Below are positions 36,136-44,700 of a stretch of 64,000 bases of DNA, one piece after another. The notes beneath the pieces were generated by a model. That model was given only the letters and a program-made list of their open reading frames with translations, searched no databases and was not told the DNA's origin. Each line of letters begins with the position of its first letter. The stretch's first letter is position 1. The stretch covers positions 105,445 to 169,444 of the forward strand of contig NZ_QRDZ01000023.1 of NCBI RefSeq assembly GCF_003386235.1, given 5' to 3'. The translations under genes and the position numbers were made by a program. This DNA is from Cohnella phaseoli. GTDB taxonomy: Bacteria > Bacillota > Bacilli > Paenibacillales > Paenibacillaceae.

Positions 36136-37014
36136 TTAACTTTTCACGGCCCCGATCATCACCCCCTTGACGAAGTACTTTTGAATGAACGGATAGACGG
36201 CAACGATGGGCAAGATCGAGACAATGGCGACGGCTGCCTTGATCGAGTTGGATAACAACTGCCGTTGCGGCTGCATACCGCCGTTTCGTACAAAGTCCGT
36301 GTTGTTCACGACCAGAATGTCTCTAAGCAGCAAGGCTAGCGGCCAATCTTGCCGTTCGTTAAGAAACAGCATCGGAGTAAACCAGTTGTTCCATTGCCCG
36401 ACCGCGATGAACAATCCGATCGTGGACAGCATCGGGATCGACAGCGGGAGCACGATTCGGAAGAAGCACCGGTAGTAACCCGCTCCGTCAATGAAGGCCG
36501 CTTCCTCCAATTCGACCGGCAGCGACGAGAACGACGTTTTGACGATGATCAGATAAAACGTGTTAACCGCAAAAGGCAGAACCATGACCCACAAGCTGCC
36601 GACGAGATTCAAATTTTTGATCAGCAGGTAGTAAGGAATCAGCCCCCCGCCGAAGAACATCGTAAACACGATAAAGAATAAGAGAAAATTCCGGCCCGGC
36701 AAGTTCTTCTTGGTCAAGCTGTACGCGGCCATGCATGTAATCAGCAGTTGATAGAGAATGCCTAGAACCGTAACGCCAACCGAGATGACCAAGCTTCGAA
36801 AAAATTGAAAGTTCGTAAACACGTACTGGTAGGCTTCGAACGTCACTTTGCGCGGAATCAAGTAAAAATTCGATTTGATCGCTTCTTCGTACGGCAGCAC
36901 CGACTGAACCAGCAAGTGCCAGAACGGATACAGCGTTAGGAACGCGATCAAGACCATCAAGAAATAGTTGAAACCGTCGAATACGATTCCGGATGCGGTG
37001 CGCTTCATTTTCAT
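36136..37014 (-). CDS. ABC sugar importer permease, YtcP type (third system)
   Basis: 292 residues with about six spans. The EAA loop reads EEAAFIDGAGYYRCFFRI, followed by LPLSIP. The C-terminus FVKGVMIGAVKS is the family form. GAGG lies upstream of ATG 37014. It sits 19 bp behind the LplB-type permease gene and 58 bp before the binding-protein gene. Confidence 0.92.
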   Translation of the reverse strand: MKMKRTASGIVFDGFNYFLMVLIAFLTLYPFWHLLVQSVLPYEEAIKSNFYLIPRKVTFEAYQYVFTNFQFFRSLVISVGVTVLGILYQLLITCMAAYSLTKKNLPGRNFLLFFIVFTMFFGGGLIPYYLLIKNLNLVGSLWVMVLPFAVNTFYLIIVKTSFSSLPVELEEAAFIDGAGYYRCFFRIVLPLSIPMLSTIGLFIAVGQWNNWFTPMLFLNERQDWPLALLLRDILVVNNTDFVRNGGMQPQRQLLSNSIKAAVAIVSILPIVAVYPFIQKYFVKGVMIGAVKS

Positions 37015-37033
37015 TGCATCAACCTCGTTTTTC

Positions 37034-37945
37034 TCAATAGATGCCCGTTCCGTTTATTTTCTTGGAAATGCGATCGACCGTAACCAGCAAAATGAAGTTA
37101 ATGACGTTCAGCAACAGTCCTACAGCCGCGGCCAAACTGAATTTGCCTTCGACCAGTCCCGTTCGGTACATGTAGGTATCGATCACGTCTCCGGTTTCGT
37201 ATACCGCCAAGTTGTACAGGTTGAACACTTGGTCGAATCCCCCCGTCATCATCGAACCGAAATTGAGAATGAGCAAAATGGAGATGGTTGGCGCGATCCA
37301 GGGCAGCGTAACATGAAGCATTTGCTTCCAGCGGTTGGCCCCGTCGATTTTCGCGGCCTCGTACAGCTCCGGAGGGACCGAACTGATCGCCGCAAAATAA
37401 ATGATCGTCCCCCAACCGGCTTCCTTCCAGATGGAAGTCACGACGAGCAGCGGACGGAACAGATCGCTTCTCATCAGGAAATTGACCTTTTCCCCGCCGA
37501 AGGAGAGGATGATCTTGTTGACCAATCCGTCTTCGACCGACAAGAACGCGGTTACAATTCCGGCGATGGTCACCCAGGAAATGAAATAGGGCAAATAGAT
37601 AATCGTCTGAACTGTGCGTTTGAACACCATCCGGCGCACTTCATTGAGCAATAACGCCAGAATCAGCGGCGCGGGAAACCCCCAGACGATTTTCAGCAGA
37701 TTAATATAAAACGTGTTGTAAAAGACGCTCCAAAATTTATCCAGCGCGAATAAAGTTTGAAAATGGTCGAAGCCGACCCAGGGACTTGCCAGCACGCCTT
37801 TGGACAACATAAAATCCTTAAAAGCAATCGTGATCCCGTACATCGGGATATAACAAAAGACGACGTAAAAAACGATGGCCGGGGCTAACAAGACGTATAG
37901 GGCCCTGTTCTTCCATGCCAGCTTCATTGCGCTTTGCTCTTTCAT
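37034..37945 (-). CDS. ABC sugar importer permease, LplB type (third system)
   Basis: About 303 residues from ATG 37945, preceded by AGGGGGAAGG. A longer frame to 37987 adds 14 charged residues with no ribosome binding site. The EAA loop reads YEAAKIDGANRWKQMLHV, followed by TLPWIAP. It is the first gene of the third importer unit, separated from the response regulator by an intrinsic terminator (38070-38093) and a cre-like box (38015-38028). It must therefore have its own promoter. Confidence 0.92.
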   Translation of the reverse strand: MKEQSAMKLAWKNRALYVLLAPAIVFYVVFCYIPMYGITIAFKDFMLSKGVLASPWVGFDHFQTLFALDKFWSVFYNTFYINLLKIVWGFPAPLILALLLNEVRRMVFKRTVQTIIYLPYFISWVTIAGIVTAFLSVEDGLVNKIILSFGGEKVNFLMRSDLFRPLLVVTSIWKEAGWGTIIYFAAISSVPPELYEAAKIDGANRWKQMLHVTLPWIAPTISILLILNFGSMMTGGFDQVFNLYNLAVYETGDVIDTYMYRTGLVEGKFSLAAAVGLLLNVINFILLVTVDRISKKINGTGIY

Positions 37946-38014
37946 GCCTTCCCCCTCTTGTGTGCGTTTCGATTTCGGCAACTTCATTATGCCGGACGGG
38001 GAACGGCAAGCATA

Positions 38015-38028
38015 TGAAAGCGTTTTAG
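38015..38028. promoter_or_regulatory. cre-like box upstream of the third importer operon
   Basis: TGAAAGCGTTTTAG matches 12 of 14 cre consensus positions and lies about 70 bp upstream of the permease start codon. Confidence 0.45.
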
Positions 38029-38069
38029 ATCTTTATGTCGTCTTTTTGTATTCCCGGGGCTTTCCGTAC

Positions 38070-38093
38070 AAAAAATCTCCCCATGCGGGGAGA
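38070..38093 (-). terminator. Intrinsic terminator of the second two-component operon
   Basis: TCTCCCC (38076-38082), loop ATGC, GGGGAGA (38087-38093), with a six-base T-run on the minus strand. It follows the response-regulator stop (38111) by 17 bp. Confidence 0.88.
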
Positions 38094-38110
38094 CAGTCGA
38101 AGGCTCTTGC

Positions 38111-39583
38111 TTACCGGGGCTCCGATACGCTTTTCCGGAACTCGCCGGGAGTCGTTTTCTTGGCTTTCTTAAACTGCTTGATGAAATGGAAATAGTCGTC
38201 GTACCCGACCCGTTCGCAGATTTCGTAAGTAGATAGCTCTCCCGATTTCAGCAGCTCCTCCGCCTTGTCCATACGAATATCCAGCAAGTATTGCAGAAAA
38301 GTTTTACCGGTCTCCTGCTTGAACAAGAGGCTGAGATACGAAAGGTTGATATGGTACCTCTCGGCCATTTCGCTTAAGGTAATCTTCCGGTTATAATGTT
38401 CGCGAATCTCGTTCACGATTTGCTGCACGGTTTTATGAGAGGGCGCTTTGTCCGGATTCGCGGCCTCTCGGACGAACCGGCTTTTCAAGTACCGAAAGAC
38501 GTCCGGTCCGTCGGCAAACGTCTCCGTAAGCTCCTCTTCGCCGACCGGGACGAAACTTTCCGTCGGGTCGACGAGCTTATCCAACTGCGCGTTTGCCATA
38601 TTGTAAAGTTTCGTAAGCACCTCTAGATTCCATCGGACTTTGGACGCTTCGCCGATCCGCTCGATCAGCGCCTCCAGTTGCGCCGGCTGCTTGGCGCTCT
38701 GTAAGAGACGAGCCAGCTTGCGAACGATCGGACCGGGATCCCGATACGAATACATGCCGGGCCTTCCCGTGACGAATGCTTGCTTGGCCATTGCTTGAGC
38801 CTGCCGATAAGCCTCCCTGAACGAGGACCAATCGTCGCAAAGCTCGCTTAGTCCGATCGTGGCGCCTTCGTTCGCGCACCTTCCGAAGATCCTCTTCCAT
38901 CGGGAATAGGGTTCGCCTTTCGCTGTCCGGTCGAATTGAACGACGACCAACCATCGCCCCGGGCCAGTCGGGATCGCGAGGGAAGCAGCGCCGTAGCTCC
39001 GGTTCGCCGTTTCCGTCTCCACGTAGAGGGCGGATATCGCGCGGGAATTCGTGCGGACAACCGCGCATCGGAAATAACCCGATTCGGGAGAGAAGCCGGC
39101 TTGCGCCAGCCGTTGCCCGAGGTTGGGCGTGAGAGACCTCGCTCCGGTCAATTCTTCAATCAGCCGCAGCGCTTCATAATTTTCGAGCTTGCTCCTGATC
39201 TGGCGCTCCTCTTGAAGCCGCTCCTTAACCTTGGCGAGCATCTGCTCCATGCCCGCCTGCGTAATCGGTTTAAGTAAATAATCCGCAGCCCCCAAGCTTA
39301 GAGCCTGCTGCGCATAGGCGAAGTCGCTATGAGCGCTGATGAATACGACCGCGGAACGCTTGTCTTCTCCCCGGATCCGTTTCAGCAGCTCGATACCGTT
39401 TAATCCGGGCATCCGAATATCGCTAACGACCAGATCCGGTCGGATCTGCCGATACAGTCTCGCCGCGTCCGCGCCGTTATTCGCTTCACCTGCGATCACC
39501 ATGTCGAACCGACTCCAATCCACGATCAGACGCAGCGCTTTAAGCGTCCATTCCTCGTCGTCCGCGATTAATACCTTATACAT
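38111..39583 (-). CDS. YesN-type response regulator with AraC HTH (third system)
   Basis: 490 residues. The receiver domain has D8-D9, phospho-acceptor D55 (VSDIRMP) and K105 (YLLKPI). The last ~105 residues hold the AraC double helix-turn-helix (LSEMAERYHINLSYLSLLFK and YEICERVGYDDYFHFIKQFK). GAGGGATCTGA places a ribosome binding site before ATG 39583, which directly follows the kinase TGA. It is the partner of the kinase at 39584-41386 and probably activates the third importer operon. Confidence 0.94.
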   Translation of the reverse strand: MYKVLIADDEEWTLKALRLIVDWSRFDMVIAGEANNGADAARLYRQIRPDLVVSDIRMPGLNGIELLKRIRGEDKRSAVVFISAHSDFAYAQQALSLGAADYLLKPITQAGMEQMLAKVKERLQEERQIRSKLENYEALRLIEELTGARSLTPNLGQRLAQAGFSPESGYFRCAVVRTNSRAISALYVETETANRSYGAASLAIPTGPGRWLVVVQFDRTAKGEPYSRWKRIFGRCANEGATIGLSELCDDWSSFREAYRQAQAMAKQAFVTGRPGMYSYRDPGPIVRKLARLLQSAKQPAQLEALIERIGEASKVRWNLEVLTKLYNMANAQLDKLVDPTESFVPVGEEELTETFADGPDVFRYLKSRFVREAANPDKAPSHKTVQQIVNEIREHYNRKITLSEMAERYHINLSYLSLLFKQETGKTFLQYLLDIRMDKAEELLKSGELSTYEICERVGYDDYFHFIKQFKKAKKTTPGEFRKSVSEPR

Positions 39584-41386
39584 TCAGATCCCTCCTCTTT
39601 CCATTTTCGGAATCGCGACACTGACGACCGTGCCGATATTTTCCCAGCTTTTTGCGCGAATTCCATAGCCGTCCCCGTAATGCAGACGAATACGTCTGTG
39701 AATGTTAACCAGACCGACGCCTCTTCTATCCTTATCCCGAGTATCCGATTCCTCGTCGCCGGACAGTAACGAAGCATTCAGCCGCGATAACGTTTGGATA
39801 TCCATGCCCATGCCGTTATCGAAAACTTGCAGGAGCATGTCATCCCCTGACGAGAACATCTTAATCTTCAATAATCCCTTTCCCTGCTTGTGCTCAAGTC
39901 CGTGAAACAGCGCGTTTTCGATTAGCGGCTGCAAGACCAGCTTAAGCATGCGATGATGAAGAAGCGCCGGCTCGATTTCGCTGAGGTAACGAAATTTTCG
40001 CGGAAAGCGAAGCTTTTGGATGTCCAGATACGTATCCAGATGTTTCAACTCGTCTACGATTTCCACAAAATCGTTTACATTCACGCTATAGCGAAAAAAG
40101 TTTCCTAGGTTTTCCACAGTCCGAATGATTTCCTGCTTGGAATCGGTTAAAGCCATGCCGACCATGCTGTTCAACGTGTTATACAAAAAATGCGAGTTGA
40201 TCTGACTGTGCAAGCCATCCAATTCGAACTGCTTTTTGGCCAATTCGGATTCGTACAGTTGCTGCTGAGTCGCCAAATTGCGGCGGGAAAGCTCGTGGAT
40301 CTCGCCGACCATTTTATTGAATTGTCTAGCAATCCCGGTCAATTCATTGTTATCGCTATAACGGATTTGGATAGTCATATCTCCGGATGCGAAACGCCGA
40401 AAGGCGTCCGTTAATTTTTTCAAAGGCTTGGTAATGAGAATATTAAAATAGAGATTAATCAAGATGGCGAGCACGATGGGGATAGGGATGGCGAATAACA
40501 ACGAATACGCGATCGTTCTCGCTTCCTTGAACAGTTCGTCGGTCGGGATCTTGGCCACCAGCGTTAATCCCGTTTGACTTAGCCGACTTGTTTTGACCAT
40601 GTACCTCGTACGGTCAATCGTGACGAATTGATCGCGCTGCTCCTCTGTGGATACGCTTTCATCGATCCGCTTTCCAACGCCGGCTTTATCGGTCGAGGAA
40701 ATCACTCTTCTTCCGTCGCCTACGATGAGAACCTCGGAACCCGGCTTCAAAAATTTATCGTCGATCAAAGAATCCAGTTTATTGCGATCCAACACGACGA
40801 AGCCGACTCCGATTTTTTGCATATATTTCATATCGAGGATCGACCGCACCTCGCGGATGCCCAAGTACACGGAGGAAACCCGATCCTCCCTCAAGAACAA
40901 GGGCAGAAGCATCATGCTGCCGTCACCGAAACCGTCTCGTTCGTTCGCGTCCAGAAAAGCGGTCAATTCGGAGGGAACCGAAAACGAAGAGACGTAACGG
41001 TTGCCGGAGGAATCGACGAATACGAAGCCCTTAATGGAGTGGTTCAATTCCCTGTAGCCGTTCATATAATTTCTCACGTTCAAATATCGATCGTAACCGT
41101 CGCTCTCCCCGGCTTCCAGTAAGACCATTTTCTGAAAATCGTTATTCAGAAATACGGCTCCGGAAACAAGATCAACGCTCTCCAGAAACTCCACCAAACG
41201 GCCGTTCACTTGATTAAAGAGCAGATCGACCGAATTCGATACGCTTTTTTTCGTTGAATTATAATTGTGAAATGCCGCTATGGCTCCCATCACGACGATA
41301 ATCGTCAATACGATCATTCCGTTGATCAGAATCAATTGGATACGAAGCTTGTAACGACCATAGTAGGAAAGAGCTCTGGAAAACAT
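39584..41386 (-). CDS. YesM-type sensor histidine kinase (third system)
   Basis: 600 residues. TM1 is at about 16-38, an extracellular sensor spans ~40-290, TM2 is about 294-315, and HAMP follows. The phospho-acceptor is H399 in LHSQINSHFLYNTLNS; the usual Pro before the His is Ser here. The N-box LQPLIENALFHG and DNGMGMD are intact, so it should be active. It should report an extracellular sugar to the adjacent response regulator. A MITE-like element lies about 80 bp upstream and may affect its promoter. Confidence 0.93.
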   Translation of the reverse strand: MFSRALSYYGRYKLRIQLILINGMIVLTIIVVMGAIAAFHNYNSTKKSVSNSVDLLFNQVNGRLVEFLESVDLVSGAVFLNNDFQKMVLLEAGESDGYDRYLNVRNYMNGYRELNHSIKGFVFVDSSGNRYVSSFSVPSELTAFLDANERDGFGDGSMMLLPLFLREDRVSSVYLGIREVRSILDMKYMQKIGVGFVVLDRNKLDSLIDDKFLKPGSEVLIVGDGRRVISSTDKAGVGKRIDESVSTEEQRDQFVTIDRTRYMVKTSRLSQTGLTLVAKIPTDELFKEARTIAYSLLFAIPIPIVLAILINLYFNILITKPLKKLTDAFRRFASGDMTIQIRYSDNNELTGIARQFNKMVGEIHELSRRNLATQQQLYESELAKKQFELDGLHSQINSHFLYNTLNSMVGMALTDSKQEIIRTVENLGNFFRYSVNVNDFVEIVDELKHLDTYLDIQKLRFPRKFRYLSEIEPALLHHRMLKLVLQPLIENALFHGLEHKQGKGLLKIKMFSSGDDMLLQVFDNGMGMDIQTLSRLNASLLSGDEESDTRDKDRRGVGLVNIHRRIRLHYGDGYGIRAKSWENIGTVVSVAIPKMERGGI

Positions 41387-41465
41387 ATTTCATCACCCGG
41401 CTCAGTGGAATGGAAGAAGTATCGTTCATTCGACATAGTTTGCCACTATCATACACCATTTTCGT

Positions 41466-41629
41466 TAGGGCGTGTATGCATACTCCGAGGACAGCAGAGT
41501 TCATCGAATTTTCGTTCCATGCAAGGAACTTTTGTGAAGGCGTACCGGACGTACGTAAGCAAAAGTGACGAAGCAGGGGGTGAAAAGGCGGTGAAAGATG
41601 CCCCTGAGCGGGTTTGCATACACGCCCTA
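41466..41629. repeat. 164-bp MITE-like element with 15-bp terminal inverted repeats
   Basis: TAGGGCGTGTATGCA (41466-41480) is exactly inverted at 41615-41629. Both ends finish with TA, which would fit a TA target duplication. The inside contains further short inverted repeats (CTTTTG/CAAAAG) but no transposase. It lies between the sensor-kinase gene and the terminator of the next cluster. It could be a non-autonomous mobile element or a dispersed intergenic repeat. Confidence 0.6.
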
Positions 41630-41660
41630 GTGCGATAGAGGAAAAATAAACTCACTCGCC

Positions 41661-41691
41661 AAAAACCCTACCGGCATAATGCCGATAGGGT
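41661..41691. terminator. Terminator of the giant secreted protein gene
   Basis: ACCCTACCGGC (41665-41675) pairs with GCCGATAGGGT (41681-41691), with one wobble or mismatch pair. TTTTT follows on the minus strand and CGTTTT on the plus strand. Confidence 0.8.
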
Positions 41692-41735
41692 CGTTTTATG
41701 GCTCGTGCCTTCCATGCGGGTACGCCGCACCAGGC

Positions 41736-44700
41736 TTAGTTTTTCCGTACGGCGATCGCCTTCGGCGGTCCCCACTTCCCTCTTGAATCCTGCGCGCGAA
41801 CGTACACCGTGTGGTAGCCCGGAGTCCAGGACGAGACGTTAATCTGCGCCGTTGCCTGCTCCGTCCTCGCGCTGAACGTTCCGTCATGCGCGGCCATCGG
41901 TGTGCCGCTTCCCTCGAATCCGACCGAGTCCACGAAATATTCCGCAGCCGTGATCGTGCCCCAACCGGTGTCCGTCTCGTCCGCGAGCGCCCGGATCGTC
42001 ACTGTCGGACTTCCTTGCGTTTCCCTCGGCGCGGCGGCGGCGTTCTGAATCCGCGGACCTTGCGCCGACGTCTTCACGATCTTCTCGGTATAGAACGGCC
42101 CCCAATTGCCGGCTTCGTCCTGACCGTGGATGTAGATCGTATGCTCGCTGTTCTCCGCCCATCCTGCGACGGACAGGACGGCTGTCAGCGATTCGCTCAT
42201 CGCGTCGAAGCTGCCATCGACCGCGTTCATCGGCGTGCCCGAACCGTTCGCGCCCGGCGCGTCGATGAAATACTCCGCGGCCGCGATGCGCGATCCGCCA
42301 CGGTTGTCTACCCCGTCGTCCACATTGGCCGTGAGCAGGATAACATCGAGACCGTCTGTAATGCCGCGGGGATTCGTTCCCGCGACGATCGTTGCCGGTC
42401 CTTGCATATCCCCCGAGGACGACTTCGTCACGTTCACTTTCACCGATTGCGTCGGTCCCCAATTGCCCGCGGCGTCCATGGCGCGCACATAGACGATCGG
42501 CGTCGTCTGCTCTTGCCAACGCGTCTCCGCGAATGCCCGGATATGATCCACGTAGAGCGTTTGCTTCGTTCCGGTGGCCGGAAGCGTGCTGTCGTCCAGA
42601 ACGAATTCGACCGATTTCACGCTTCCGTAGTCAAATACGCCGTTGCCTCCGGCGATCGAATCGTAATTTTCCCTGAAGTTCCAGCGGATATTTTGCCACT
42701 GATCGGAAGGGAAGCGGCTCTCCCCGTAGTACGTTGGCATCGAAGCTTCCAATACGGTGCCGTCGGCGTCCGCGAGTTTGATCTGCATCTGTTCAAGCGG
42801 ACTCGTCGCAGCCTTCAGCCAGAACGACAGCGTATCCAGTCCGCTGAAATTTTGCAGGCTAACGCCGAAGTCCTTAACCGCCGTCAGCGGATCAGCGATG
42901 CCGTTATTGTCGTTGCTAACGTCCAGACGCAGCGAGCCGGCATCCAGACTTCTCGCCGCGGTCCCGCTCCAATCGGCTATGTCGCTCATATCGTCGATCA
43001 TGATCGGTTCCGTCGCGGCAAGCGCAGGGATATCAATCGTTGCCGCAGCCCCTTCGTTCACGCTGTCGAAGGCTCCGTCGGCAGCCGCAAGGTCGATTCC
43101 TTGGCCCGGCTTCTGAACGGTGTCCACGTAATATTGAACCTTGGCGATAGGTTGACCGCTGCTCGTCGCCGTCGCGGAGAGCGACAAGGCCGCCGCCCCG
43201 TTCGTAGGATTGGACGATACGACTGCCGCAGAGACGATCGGACCTCCGGACGCGGCCGCAACGGATACCGAGTAGCTCGTATCCGCGACCGAATAATGGG
43301 TTCCGTCGAAAGACGTCGCCCGCACAAAATACTTTTTCGAGGAATCCAGTCCGCTCGTATTCCAATTCACCGTGAAAGGGCTAGACGCAGTCGTACCGAT
43401 TGGCGTCCATGCATCGTTCGTGCCGTCGTTGTATTCGAACGTCACCGAAACGACCGGCGCATCGCTCGGAGCCGCCAGCGCGCTCACGGCTACGCTGCCC
43501 CGATTCACAACGTCGAAGCTTCGCGGGTAGAGCTTCTCCGCGTATGGCTTGCCCTCCGCCGCCCGAATCTGCTTGGATATGTCGCTCACCGCCGCCCAAC
43601 GCCGATCGTTCATCGGATTGCCGTCATTGTCGACGAAGTTCCACTCGTTGGCCCAATCGTCTCCGTCATAGGTAAAGAACGCGATTCCGCTTAAGCCCCC
43701 TTCGAAATTCGTCCAGAGAGAGTCCTTGAAATCTGCAATCTCGTCCAGATTAAGCGGCGCATCGCCGACATGCCTGTAAATCCGATCGCTCATATTCGTC
43801 ACCAGCTTGCTGGGAGACCACGACTGCGTGTTCGTCGCGTTCGTCTTGCCCATGCGCCAAGCGGTCTGTTTAAGGCGGTCCGTCCATTGAAAGCCTCCGT
43901 AATTGCCTAGCGTCGACCAATCCATATACCACGGCTGATCCTCGCCCGTATCGTACCAGAGATAGTTGATATGGTGCGTATTGACCCGCCTGTCGACGCC
44001 TTTGGCGGCATCGTTCGCCCGCGCTTGATCCGCATAGTAGGAGTAGTCGCCCGCTGCGTTTGGCTGCAGCTTGTTCGGCCAGTAGACCTCCAACTCGTTG
44101 GCGTTCAAGTAGCTGACGATGCGATTCGTCGGATCGTAGAGGAACGTCTGGTTCGAATCGTTGACCGCCAGCGCGTCGAGGCCTGCATGGTCGAGCGAAT
44201 TGTCGTTCGCCACAGGGAACGCCTGACGCACGACCTTCAGCCCCAGCTTATCCGCGAGATCGGCATGCTTCGTAGTCGCATCGCCTCGATGATCGACATG
44301 AGAGACGATAAAATCGACCCCATGCCGCGCCATATCATGCAGCGTTTGCTCCGTCTGCACGATCGAATGCTGATACATTCCGATCTTGAAGTCGTCCGCA
44401 GCGTAATCGTGCGAGGTCGGCGCAAGCATTGGCACGTCCTCGCGGCTCCGCGCCCACTCCTTGCTCGTCATTGCTTCCAGGTTATCGAACGAATAATAAT
44501 TGCCTCCGATCCCCCTGACCAGCGTGTTATCGTCAATAATGACTTCGAAGCCGGTAATATTGGCGTAATCCATCGTGCCGTTGCCGCCGGCGATCTCGTC
44601 CGTCTGCGTCTTGAAAGGCCATTCGATATGCCACCAGTTCCCGGCGACAAGCTGCGAGCCCCATAAGACGGAATCCAAACGGATGTAGTTCGCCGTTCCG

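Larger units (their letters stand above)
41387..41735. other. Intergenic region with kinase promoter, MITE-like repeat and terminator
   Basis: Besides the repeat at 41466-41629, the minus strand reads TATGAT about 55 bp upstream of the kinase start, a possible -10. The terminator of the giant secreted protein gene is at 41661-41691. No convincing gene is present. Confidence 0.5.

Noticed and set aside
41811..43694. Long plus-strand open frame of 627 codons opposite the giant secreted protein
   Set aside because: Arg-rich, low-complexity shadow of a clearly coding minus-strand gene; no domain or ribosome binding site.
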